Below, one piece after another: positions 31,424 through 51,800 of a stretch of DNA of 64,000 nt. The DNA is taken from positions 70,968,501-71,032,500 of the forward strand of contig JAMJFZ010000199.1 of assembly GCA_026225945.1 (NCBI GenBank). Reading direction: 5' to 3'. The stretch's first letter is position 1. Every line of letters begins with the position of its first letter. Origin of the DNA: Cricetomys ansorgei (taxonomy: Eukaryota > Chordata > Mammalia > Rodentia > Nesomyidae). Under the pieces are notes generated by a model, which was given only the letters and a program-made list of their open reading frames with translations, was not told the DNA's origin and searched no databases. A program made the position numbers and the translations under genes.

Positions 31424-33770
31424 GGCAGCGGGGCCTCTGCCCGCCAGGTCGGCTCTCAGCAATACGGGCCCCAGGGAAGTCTCCGCTGGCGTCCGGGCGG
31501 AGGGGCTGGAGGGCGGGCCCCTCCTCCAAGCAATAGGGGTAGGGAGCCGGCCCCACCCGCCCCGCTCGCCAGGAGCCTTGCCAGCCCCTTCAAGCAATAG
31601 GGTCCCGAGGGGAGACCCACCCCGAAACCCCTCCCCTCTCCTCCAGGGTGCCCCAGGCTTTCTCCCAGCAATAGGGTCGACCAGACCCAGAACCGAACCT
31701 CATCTCTTAGTTGGGTCTCTGAAGACAGGGGTGAGGTGAGGTAAGGAGCGCCCTCCTCCCTCCTCTGCGCCCCTGGATCGCGTTGCAGAGACTCAGGTCT
31801 TCCCCACCCCTTCCCAAGCCTTCCAGGCCAAGCCTTCAGCCCGGAGTCCAGGGAGTCAGCTCCACCCGGGCAGCTGGCCGGAGGAGGAGCAGGAGAGCAG
31901 GCGGGCCACAGAGGCGTTCTGTTCCATAGGCTTTGCAGACCTCCCGGGAGTGCTAGACGATTTGGGGATGGGGAGGGGCGCGGACGGCGGCAACCCTCTC
32001 CCTCGGGTTCTTTCTGGGGCCTCAGTCCGAGCCTCCCTCCTACCCTCGCCTCGCATTCTCTGCCAAATCCGAATTCTTCCAGCCCGGCTTCCGGGGCTCT
32101 GTCCTCCATATCAAATAATAATGACGCATATCGGAATCGCATGAACTTATCCGACCTACTCAGACCCCGATCCCGCCCTGCCCCGGGGCCCCCTCCCTCG
32201 CTCCCCAGGCTTCGGGTGTTGGAGGACGGATACCCGGGCCCGCTAGGCTGGCGTGCCACTGCCCTCTACACACCTCTGTATTTGCTTTGCGGGTAAAGCC
32301 CCCCGGGGGGGCTTTCGGACGCGTCGGGTTTTCTTTCTGTATTTATACGTTTTATTTATGAACGGATTGCACTCGGGTCGGGGAGGGGGCGCTGAACCCT
32401 CATCCTTCCCGCCGACGCCCGGAGCTTAGGTTGTCCAGGATCACTTCCTCTGCCCCTGAGCTTCGCCTCACAGAGGCCGGCCCTTTCCCGTAGGCCCTGG
32501 CCCCGACCCCACTCGGTTGCCAACTTTCACCCGTCTATGCCAAAGCCTTGGCGGTGACCCTACCCCAAGGGCCCGCCCCATTGGCCGCCGCCTTTGTGAC
32601 ATCACTGCATGCAGTCCCACCCTTCCCAACCCCTCCCGGGGCTGCCCGCTCCCCTTCCTCTTAGTTAGTCCGATGCAGACTATAGAGCAATAATGCGCAC
32701 TGCATGTGAAGCTGCCGCAGCCTCTAGAGTTACTGAGAATCAGGTATCCCCTGCCCTACCCATCCCATAGGCCCCTAGATCAGGGACGCTGCGCGGGGCC
32801 GGCCACGCAGACTTTCTTTCCCCATTCCCTACCCCAGGGCAGAGCCCGGCAGGCATCATGGTTCCAGAGGCTGGGATGGAATGATATCACCCGAAGGTCT
32901 CTCTGCAAGTCCTTCATTATTCACCGACCCATCATTGGGTACCCACGACATGCCAGGCCCATTCCTGAGTCTGTCAGAGATGTGGCAATCTTCGGGGAGG
33001 TGCCTGTTGGTAACAGGGGCTCAATAAGCATGGGTAGGCCAGGGTGGAAGGCAGACGCAGAGGGCTGGAACCCAGAGCCCATATGGCCTCTTCTACCCAC
33101 CTCAGTCCTGGTACGTGCTGGATGTAGTCAGGCTCTGCCTTTGACTTGGGCCTTATGTTCCCAGCTCAGATTAGACAGGTCCCAGGATCTAGGGGCCCAG
33201 CTTCACCAGAGCCACCCATACAGGTACCCATTTTCTGATTCCCTGAGATACGAGGCTCTGCTGTCTCTGTGCCGCTAAGGTGCAACAAGCTGGAGTTTAT
33301 GATATGGCCAGCCTCATCCCAGCACTAAGCTTGGCTACCCTCCTGGTGCGGACCCGCAGGCCTAGCATAGCAGTGCCCATATCCAACCCCCTTACTCCAC
33401 CTGGCAAAATGCCCACAGTTAGCCTGGGCCTTGCCAGCCTGTGCCGCATGCACACGCACACAGAGGCGCCCACCCTGCCCCACTCCGTACTCCTGTCTAC
33501 CTACCTATGGAGAAGGCTGGAAGGGCTGTGGGCCCGCCAGGATCTCCCGCTTTGCCCACACCCTGCCGCCGTGGAAAGCCATGGGCCCCCTCCTGCCCCC
33601 ATAACTAAGCAGCACAATAACCGACTTAGCGAATTCAGGTAGAAGGAACGTTTAGGTAGCACCTATTTTGTACTGATTCTACAAGTAGGGCCCGAGGTGC
33701 GGGGGGCCCTCGGGTGGGGGCTGTGGCTGCCGGCCCGCCCTGCCTCCACCCCGCCTGCGCCCCGCCACCT

Positions 33771-33778
33771 TGTACATA
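33771..33778 (+). promoter_or_regulatory. Pumilio-type motif in the Scrt1 3' UTR
   Basis: TGTACATA is an exact match to the PUM recognition element UGUANAUA and lies about 160 nt before the polyadenylation signal. Function is inferred only. Confidence 0.4.
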
Positions 33779-33934
33779 CTCCTGGCCCGCAACAGGCCGG
33801 GATTTTTACTCGGGCCGTGTCCCTCTTCCGCCCCCGTTTGGGGCCGGGCCGGCCGGACAGACGGACGGACGGACAGACCTCCTTCCTAAGCACAATAGCA
33901 CCAGCTCCTCGGAGCGCCGCACCTCCACGAGGAG

Positions 33935-33940
33935 AATAAA
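33935..33940 (+). terminator. Scrt1 polyadenylation signal (AATAAA)
   Basis: This is the first canonical AATAAA downstream of the Scrt1 stop codon. It is followed about 25-30 nt later by a T/G-rich stretch (TTTGGAGTGTTGACTG). Confidence 0.7.
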
Positions 33941-33969
33941 TGCCACTCTTGATAGAATTTGGAGTGTTG

Positions 33970-36900
33970 ACTGACGTGTCCTGTTGGGGTACTGCTAGGG
34001 GTATCTGAAGGTGTCTAAGGGGAGAATTCTTGGTTCTGCAGGTTCAGACCAGTGCTGGGAATCCCAAGTGACGCACTCACTGGCCTTGGTGATTCTCTGG
34101 AGAGAATCAGTCAGGACAGCTAGGCCAGTGGAGCACCTGTCTGATCACAATGCTATTAACAATTCCCCTAGGGCAAGTGAATCTGCCCTGTGTATCAGGT
34201 GTTCAGGGTGCTCATAGCTTCCATGACTTCTGGCCTCTAGCCCAAGGCCAGGTCCTGCCCAAGCTGACCTAGAAGGGCTGATATACACAGCTGGGGTTGC
34301 AGTCTCTTGGTCTGGAATGCCTTCATTCCACTTCCTTAGGAATTCTGCAACTGCATCAGCAGCTCTGGGCCCAGCATCCTTAGCAACCCTCTGAGATGGT
34401 GTTGGAGGGAATGGGACAGCAGAAGTTTCAGGGTCTAGTCCCTCTTTGTTGGAGCCTGCTGCTCTCATTGGAATCACTAAACTGTGAGAGTGTGGTCCTG
34501 TACTGTTACTGTTAACAGCTAGGCGTGCCCAGTGTGAGGATTCCTAGGGGCAGAGGCTCTTCAACTACCCGTAGCCCTCAGATTCTGAACAAGGAGAATA
34601 GAGGAAATTGGAGTTAATGCTGTGCTATGTAGAGACAGCCACAGGGACAGGGGTGGGAGGTTGAGGACTCACCCAGCAATGACCCCTGGCAAGCAGGTGT
34701 GAGTTGAGTGGCTCAAATACTTTGTATACAGGTGACCAAACTAGGTCAGTCTTAGGTCAGAGCCAGCAAACTGCCCACATCCTGGCAAGAGCAGAAGCCA
34801 GACCCAGATTCCATACAGTGTCAATAACGGAGAGAGAGAGATCTGCAGCGGGTCATGGCCTGTGTGCCAGCAGCTTGGAGACTATTTCAGAGGAGGAGGG
34901 CATAATCTCTGGGAAGCTTGGACAGCAGTAACAATGGAGTGAATGCATGTCTGGCATTGGGAGAAGTTGTTGGCCATATTCCCTGTAGAGGGATCTTAAC
35001 TGTCACTGTCCCTGGGTAGGAAGAGATTGTTTCCTACTTTCAAAAAGGAACCTGAATCTCAGGGACGAGTTGAACAGCTTGAGGAAGGCTGAAGAGCCTA
35101 AGATTGCCTTTACATAGCTCTGTCTCAGTATTCCACATACCCAAACACCACTTTGGTAGGTAGCGAAGACATGCATGTAAGTCCTAGAGGACTCCACAGT
35201 TACAGCATCTTGATTATTTCTGTTTCTTTAGGTGGTGGGCCAGAAAGATGGAAACAGCTTCCTAGAGGGCTATGATGAGCCATTGCTGCAACTCTCTCTA
35301 GCAGGTTTCCTTGGCCTGCTTGTGGCCCCAAGGTGCTATGGTTCAGCCTGGCCCTCTTACTCCATGTTTGCAAGACTCCTTACTCAAAGACCCCTTTTGT
35401 GGTCACCTCAAGCAGGGAGATCTGCATTACGATTTCCTTGTCAACTCTTCCATCCACACCTTTATTCCCAGCCAATCTCATCTATACCATTTCTTTTCTC
35501 CTGGCACCCTGGGTCACAGTTCACCCTAGATAATTTTAGTGAAGCTGTCTGCACCAGGTAATCCCCCACCCAGTCATCCATTCCAGCTTTTCCTCCTTGA
35601 ATCAGGCTCTGGTACTCTGATATAGATCCCACCTCCTTGCCACAGATCTCCTCCGCACGATCATCCTTCCTGATGACTCTGGTCCATCCTCTGGTCCCTT
35701 CACTCCCATGGCCACTTGCAGGCTGACATCTTTAAGTCTGGATGTCAATGAATAGCTGTTTCCAAGGAGATCTTTCACTCTAGTGGATGCTGTGAATTCA
35801 TCTCTGGCCTTAGTAGCAGCTTCAACCTCCCACTTTTAGTTTTTGGTTTCATACTGAAAGTTGGTGTAGCCAGAGTGATAGCCCAGGAACATATGGAGGC
35901 CTCACACTCGCTGACAGAGGGGAAGTGGGGAAGGGATGGCAGAGTTCACATGACTCACCCCCACATTTCAGGTTTTTCGAGGAGACATTTTCTTTCACTC
36001 TGCCTCCTTTTGGGGTCAATACTCACAGACTTAGCCTTGCCTTGCCTAGGCTTGCAAGGCATGCTGGGCCAGCAACAAAGGACTTTTCTGGGAGACTGAA
36101 TAGATCAGTTTGGCTCTGATACACAAAAGTCAATGCTCAGGGCTGTCATTCTCTGCACACTACACGAAGAAACCTGCAAGGTAGCCTGGGTTGCTCATCA
36201 TGGTGTTTGGCATGAAGAAAGAAGAGGGTAGGAGTCAGTGGATAAGATTGAAGTGGGAGGAGGTCAATAGGAAGGCTAGTGGCACCCTGTAGAGAGGCTA
36301 CCAACAACACGGTGAACACTTGCTTGTTCTATAGGGGCTCTTCTTGGCCCTGCTCTCCCCAGAAGAGCAAGTCACTATTCACCTTGGTCCTTACAGTGTT
36401 TCTGAAGGAAATTAGATGCTCCCGAGGTCCAGGAGGCATGCACTGTGGTGTCTAATCCAGGCAGGTTGCATGTCAGGCCCCCGACTGGGGTGTGGGGCTG
36501 TGGGATAAGAGGCCATAGAGATTGATGAGTTGTTTCATTTAACTAACAACTGGGCGGCTACACAGACTTGCTGTGATTGATGTGTGTGTGTCTGGATATT
36601 TCTCCAGCTTGATCCTTTCACCGTTTATGTACTTCAAGGTCCATTTAAAACTCTGTCTTAGCAGCTAGGGATTTCTCGAAGAAAGACGGTTCCAGTGCAG
36701 TTAGCTCTGCCGGTTGTGCACAGGAACACCGATCCAAGACGTCAAAGCACGTACAGTTTCATAAATGACCCACACCCCAAACCACTTCTGGGTAGAGGGA
36801 TGACGAAACTATGTATTTGCAGAAATGGGACAAGGGGCAGGCAAGAGGTCAGGGAAAGTGCGCAGCTGCCAGGGAGCAGGGAGCAGGCGCAATCCTCGGT

Positions 36901-36989
36901 AGTCCAGCTTGCTCCTCCTCAGAGCGAGACAGAATCTTGGATCTCTTCCACCGAACTTCCACAAGCAGAGCTGCGCTCAAGTTCACTCT
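33970..36989. other. Scrt1-Dgat1 intergenic region
   Basis: I found no recognisable SINE, LINE or coding exon in these 3 kb. It has only short scattered ORFs. Confidence 0.5.
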
Positions 36990-37348
36990 GGCCGGTCAGC
37001 GACTGCGGTTCCCAGCGTGCTATGCGCGGTTGGCTCGCGGCGCCTTCAACTCCTAAGAGGCTCCGCGCCCTGCTCTCGCAATACCCAGCGTGCTTCGCGT
37101 CTTCGCTCAGGCCCCGCCCCCGTTTAGCCTCGAACTGCGAATCCACTCTCAGCCGTCAGAACCAGTCAGCTGCTCCGCAGCAGCGCATTCTCCGCGTACT
37201 TGTGGTAGTTGTGCCCTGCGCCGGCTACGGAGGCCGGCAGGGGGCGGTGGTAGAGGCGGTTGCACAGGGTCCAGAGGCGGGGCCGCAGGCTCCAGGCGCT
37301 GCGAGCCGGCTGCTTACTGCTGGGCCGCGACGAGTTCGGGCCGAGGCC
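36990..37348 (+). promoter_or_regulatory. Dgat1 promoter and 5' UTR, with two ZNF143-like sites
   Basis: This GC-rich, TATA-less region contains two 18-bp elements of nearly the same sequence, both with CCCAGCGTGCT and ending GCG, at 37009-37026 and 37082-37099. They resemble the ZNF143/STAF motif. A CCCCGCCCCCG GC box follows near 37113. The transcription start is probably within the last 200 bp before the ATG at 37349. Confidence 0.65.
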
Positions 37349-46762
<9,414 letters not shown>

Positions 46763-46950
46763 GTCACAGCCAAAGGCCAGCCTTCCCTAGCCTGGGCCTG
46801 GAGTGGTTCCTGGCTGCTTGCACCCTCCTCCTAGTCTGGGAGGCCTCTCTGCCCCTATGGGGCCCACTCCTGCTCTTGGGGATGGCACCCGAGTCCAGCT
46901 GGTATGAGCCAGTGCTGGGAATCTGTGCTGACCAGGGGCTGAGGGTTATC

Positions 46951-46956
46951 AATAAA
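46951..46956 (+). terminator. Dgat1 polyadenylation signal (AATAAA)
   Basis: A canonical signal lies 189 nt after the Dgat1 stop codon and is followed by GTGCGGTCT-type downstream sequence. Confidence 0.88.
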
Positions 46957-47344
46957 GTGCGGTCTAAAAACCTTCCTCAACCTACTGGGGTTGTGGAAGC
47001 TGCTGAGGATGACCTATACCCACATGTGATGTGCAGCCACTGCTTTAGGGACTGAAATTCTCTGGCTCCAGCTTAAGGATATGGTGTTGGAAAGATCTGG
47101 GTCACACTGCTCCAATCCACTATAACCTCACGGAGTGTATAGACAAAGCGGTTCAGCTGCAGAACAGGACGCAGTAGGAAGCAGCAACATGTGATGGTGG
47201 CTCAATTGTAGCTGAGCAATGTCCTGCTCAGCGAAGCCCAGTGAGTTTTTATCTTGCTCTATTAATCCATGCAGGACCAGGGCTCAGAATCTGCTTAGAG
47301 CAGGCTGGCTGTACTATGCCTAGGACCCTATGGTGGTCTTAAGG

Positions 47345-47548
47345 CAGTGGTTCTTAACCTTCCTAATGCTGTGACCTTTTAATACAGTTCATGTTGTGGT
47401 GACCCCCAACCATAGAATTATTTTCATTGCTACTTCATAACTAATTTTACTGTTATGAACTGTAAATATCTAATATGGAGATGGTTTTAGGTGACCCCAT
47501 GAAAAGGTCATTTGACCCCAAAAAGGGTCATGATCCACAGGTCTAAAA
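47345..47548 (+). mobile_element. URR1-like non-autonomous hAT (Charlie-type) DNA transposon
   Basis: It opens CAGTGGTTCTTAACCTTCC and contains TAATACAGTTCATGTTGTGG and GTGACCCCCAACCATAGAAT, matching a rodent hAT MITE I remember. The 3' terminal inverted repeat is degraded (CCACAGGTCTAAAA). It lies between the convergent Dgat1 and Hsf1 3' ends. Confidence 0.75.
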
Positions 47549-48495
47549 GATGACATGACATGCAGGGCTCACTTGTATTTTGTGTTGGATGTTGAGTGAA
47601 CACCCCGATTCCACAGTGCCACCAGGGGGAACGTGGATCTACACCTCTAAAAGTCTTTGTACACTGACTGCTTGGGCCCAAGAATTATACACACTATACT
47701 TTCAGGATCTCTCTCAATTCCTTGGGATCAGACTGCTCAACAACTTGGGGTAGTGGCTCTAGGCTATACTCCACAGGGGCCAAACTTGATTGTTTTGGCC
47801 CACCTTCAGGGGCCAAACCATCTTTGGCTCTGATAGTAGAGACTGCGTTGAAGAAAAGGATTCCTTGCCCCCAAGTTCTGGTATTTGCCAAACTGGACAA
47901 AGGACCTTATATATGAGTTTCCCTGTCAGTTCAGGGTCCTCATCCTTGTCTTAACGGGTTAGTGCTTGTTAACTGCCAGCATCTGCCAGGCTGTAGACCC
48001 CAACCTGGAGTTAGGTGGGTATCTGGTGCTGTGCAGGGTAGCCAGTACTCTCAGCTGCCTCAGGACACAGAGTATGTGCCACAGCCTGGCCTAGGGCACC
48101 TGTGAGACCATTCCCATCCACCTTACCCTACTTGAGGACAGCAGCAACAGGTTCAGAACCAGTCCAGTATCTGACAGGTGTGGGGTCTGGCTCTGCCAGT
48201 ATGTCTAGCATGCCCATGCATGACACTTGAGTGGATGGATACACCTTGGAATGGTGGTGGGGGGGGGTAAGCCAGATTGTCCTTTTCAGCCCCTAAAGAA
48301 AAAAAGCTGTGAGCAAATACTAGTTCTGTGGTATCAGGTGGGCCTAGGGGTATCACAGGAATCCATATTTCCCCAAGGAGACACGTAGTGAGTTCTGGGC
48401 CCCTTGCCTACATCCCCACCTTTCCATATCCCTCAGGGCAGGAGGAAACACACAGGAGGCCACAGTAGAACCTGTCTGTTTATCATCTATCCATT

Positions 48496-48498
<3 letters not shown>
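47549..48498. other. Dgat1-Hsf1 convergent intergenic sequence
   Basis: Nothing recognisable apart from a short G run near 48260. A 60-70 codon ORF occurs on each strand at 47694-47916, but neither resembles a known protein. Confidence 0.45.
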
Positions 48499-48530
<32 letters not shown>

Positions 48531-48557
48531 GTATGTATATATATATATTTATTTATT
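48499..48557. repeat. (TC)n-(TA)n simple repeat at the Hsf1 3' end
   Basis: A CT run is followed by TA/TGTA repeats and TTTATT units. The latter double as the minus-strand polyadenylation hexamers. Confidence 0.85.
48548..48557 (-). terminator. Hsf1 polyadenylation signal (overlapping AATAAATAAA)
   Basis: On the minus strand two overlapping AATAAA hexamers lie about 320 nt past the Hsf1 stop codon, just before a TA-rich simple repeat. This would place the Hsf1 3' end about 1.55 kb from the Dgat1 3' end. Confidence 0.75.
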
Positions 48558-48876
48558 TGTGAAGGCTTAAAGGGGACTCTCATGTAAAAATCCAAAATAC
48601 AATTTTATGAACAACCTGCAGAGTCAGTCCAAATGTGGCTGTGAAGCTCCAACCCAGAGAGTAGACCTGGGCTGGGCTAAGGCAGCAGGTATCAGCCCTC
48701 AGGACCTTCCTGTTGACTTTGAGGGACTGCCTACACCCAACCTCCACCTGTGTTCCACTGGGTTGTGGTGGCTTGACCTAGGATGCCCTAGACTGCCTGT
48801 CTTGTCTCCCAGGACCAGCCATGTCCTAAGGGTAAGTTGGGGCCAGCCACAAGCCAGCCTGCAACTCCTGAGACCT

Positions 48877-51800
48877 CTAGGAGACAGTGGGGTCCTTAGC
48901 TTTGGGGGGTTCTGAGCCCGTCAGAAGAGAGATGGTGGGGTCATCTGTGTAGTCATCCCCCTCGGAGAAGTAGGAGCTCTCCCCCAGCTCAAAGAGCACA
49001 GGCAGTTCGCTGCTCCCTGTGTCCACAGCGTCAGGGTCCAGCAGGAACAGGGGCTGAGCCGTGTAGTGCACCAGCTGCTTCCCTGTGGGGCATGGGTTAG
49101 TATGGTGGGGGTGGGCAACTTGGAATTGAAGGTTGGGAGTGGGGCAGGTTAGCTCACCCGAGTCAGGGTTACTGTTCTGTGCCTCGATAGGCCTGGGGGG
49201 CTCTTGGGGAGATAGGAGCTCCTGAATCTGTGGAAGAAAGGACACAGTGAGGGTTGTTGATGGCCCCCTCTGCCCCCCACCCTGCCCGCCTACGCACGCT
49301 GGCCAGGCTGCTGTCCAGGTCAGGCAGGCTCATGTCGGGCATGGTCACCGAGGGGCTGAACAGCTGCAGGAGGAGGGAGGGAAGTCAGGGCTGGCTTGTG
49401 GACAGGATGGGACAGGGTGGGCGGGGATGACCAGACTCACGTCCAGCAGGGCGCTGGTGTCCACACTGAAGCCGTGGCTTGTCAGCATGGTCTGCAGGTT
49501 GTCCAGGTTGGAGTCCATGGCATCCAAGTGATCACTGAGCTCGTTCCTGGCCCAGGGCAAGTGGGCAGGTGAACTAGTGCCCCAGGCTCCCACCCAGCCG
49601 CACTCCTGCTGGAGAAGGGCTCCCCTTTGGTTGCAGCCCCCCAAGCAAGGTCCATCTGTATAGCCAGCATGGACTGGAGGACAGTGTGTATGGACCTTTG
49701 GGAAGATGCCAGAAAGATGCCAGTAGTAAACTTCCTGCCCTCCATGGCTATTGAGGGTGGGATATGGCGAGGCCCATGGGCAGGACATCCTAGGAGGCTT
49801 TGATAGTGACTGAGGCTGGGCTAAGAGGGTGGTGAAGAAAAAGCACAAGGGGCATTGACTCTGCAAATAGGCAGGAGGGTAGGCACGGTTTTTCAGATTT
49901 GACAAAATCTTGCCACTGCACCAGGAAGAGAGTAAGGAGAGGAAACAATGTGCTTGGTAATGGATAGATTTGTACTCTCTTAGACCAGAAGGCCTTTGGC
50001 CATAGACACCTGAGCCATAGGCAAGGTTGTTAAAAAGAGCTCTGTAGGTGCCATGGGGCCTACTATACCCTGACAGGAAGCTCATCATAGCAGCCTGTAC
50101 TGGTGGCTGGGCCAGACAGGAAACTTGTCCCTATCACAGCCACTGGCTTGTGCAAAGGGGGAGTCAATGGAGAGGCAGAGCCTGTGAGACCATCTCTTGG
50201 TGCTCTTCGCCAGGCAGGGCAAGTGCTATGCCCAGGTTGGGTACTGGTCCATGGCTGTGGGAGGGGCCCTGGCGGAGTCCTCCTCCCTCCCAAGTGGGGA
50301 CAGCGCTAACCCTGGCTGGACTCGGCCATGCAGAAAGGAAGAGGAGGGGCAGGGGAAGAGGCGGGCGACCCCAGACATCTGTGGAGCGCGAGCCAAACTG
50401 CAAGATACAAAGACAAGAGCCCCCACATTGCAGACGGGGGACAGGGGGATCTGTGCCCACTGTCCTCGCTCACTCAGCCTCTGGGATGTGCCTGAGGGGT
50501 GACCAAGGCTGGGCCCTGGCTAATCATTTCCTATGTTAGGTCTAGCGAAAATGACAGATCCAAAGATCCTGGGGCTTGCCACAAGAGAGGGTGATGGCAA
50601 TAGTGTAGGTGGCCCAGGAGGTAGGGGCATATCCCATTTCTAGTGATGTGGTTGGTCTCCCTCCCCAGCTTCAAGCTCACTATGAGGTCTGGGAGAACAG
50701 ATAAAACCCGTCACCCCAGCAAACTATAGGGATTGTGTCTTGCTAAGATATAGATACCCCGTGTCCAGCCTGATGAAATTTCATGCTGGGGTGGGGTTCA
50801 GTGGCTACCGGGAGGCAGGATAAGCACAGCACTCACTTGTCTAGGCAGGCTACGCTGAGGCACTTCTCAGGGTTGGAGGGGGGTGGGGGCACGGGGGTAT
50901 GGGCTCCGGTTGTGTCCGTAGGGGCTGTATTTGAGGCAGCAGGGGTAGGCTCGCTCTCTTGAAGGATGGAGTCAATGAAGGCAGTTGGGGACAAAGGGGT
51001 ATCCATGGAGGATGGGCGCCCAGGGCTCTCCTCCAGTACCCGAGGGCTCCGAGGTGGGCTGGGGGGCTCTTCCTTGACTTGGATCAAGGTGCTGCTGGAC
51101 AGGGGCCTGAACATATCAGACATTGGGAAACATGTTAGAGGAGCCTATTAGCTCTACCCACTTCCACCTCCCTCAAGGCCCATAAAGACTGGCCCACTAG
51201 GGTGAGAGGAAGGATAAGGGTGATGAAGCCTCACCTTTCATCTATGCTCCTGCCTGGGGAGGCCAAAGGGCTGGTGGGAGCCAGCTCAGTGATATCTGAG
51301 ATTATGGGTCCAGAGCTGGTGACAGCATCAGAGGTGTAAAGGCTAGAGCTGCTGTAGGCTGGAGATGGAGCCTGCAATTAAGACAACAAAGGCCACATGC
51401 AAAGCATATCTGTGGTAACCTGGGCTACCTAGCACCCTCTGTACACTTACTGGAAGTCCCATGGCGCTTGGTGCTTACTGAGTATGGGCCAGGACCATGA
51501 ACATGTTCCAGGGAGTACTGTCGACCATACTTGGGCACAGAGTGTGCTGAACTGCTGTCACTCAGCATTAGAGGGCTGCAGGGAAGAGACAGGTTAACTG
51601 CCTACTCAGACCTTGGTGGTGCCCAGGAAATACAGCAAGCAGAGGACACCAAGGTGAATGGCCAGAGTGCAGTGCAGGCATCCCCAGAGCCTCACATCTT
51701 TCTCTTCACCCCCAGGATCCGGTTGGACTGCACCAGTGAGATCAGGAACTGAATAAGCTGTGGGGCAGAAAGGATACAGTTACCCTGGCCCAGTCATGGA

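Larger units (their letters stand above)
31424..33965 (+). other. Scrt1 3' UTR, long and GC-rich
   Basis: About 2.5 kb separate the stop codon from the first good polyadenylation signal. The region is CpG-rich and SINE-free, with no splice-supported ORF. It contains four copies of AGCAATA(C/G)GGG (31458, 31529, 31593, 31667), a perfect GC palindrome (32295-32315), a CCAAT/TGACATCA-bearing patch near 32580-32605, a GGAC run near 33856 and a Pumilio-type TGTACATA at 33771. Assignment as one UTR is inferred from the absence of an earlier AATAAA. Confidence 0.65.

Noticed and set aside
31456..32259. 267-codon antisense ORF over the Scrt1 3' UTR
   Set aside because: GC-rich shadow with no recognisable protein family and no supporting signals.
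47694..47916. Small ORFs on both strands between Dgat1 and Hsf1
   Set aside because: About 65 codons each, no recognised domain, no promoter or splice evidence.
49345..50539. 247-codon minus-strand ORF and 163-codon plus-strand ORF across Hsf1 exon 10 and intron 9
   Set aside because: The minus ORF only contains the exon-10 peptide read through into introns; the plus ORF is intronic and resembles nothing known.
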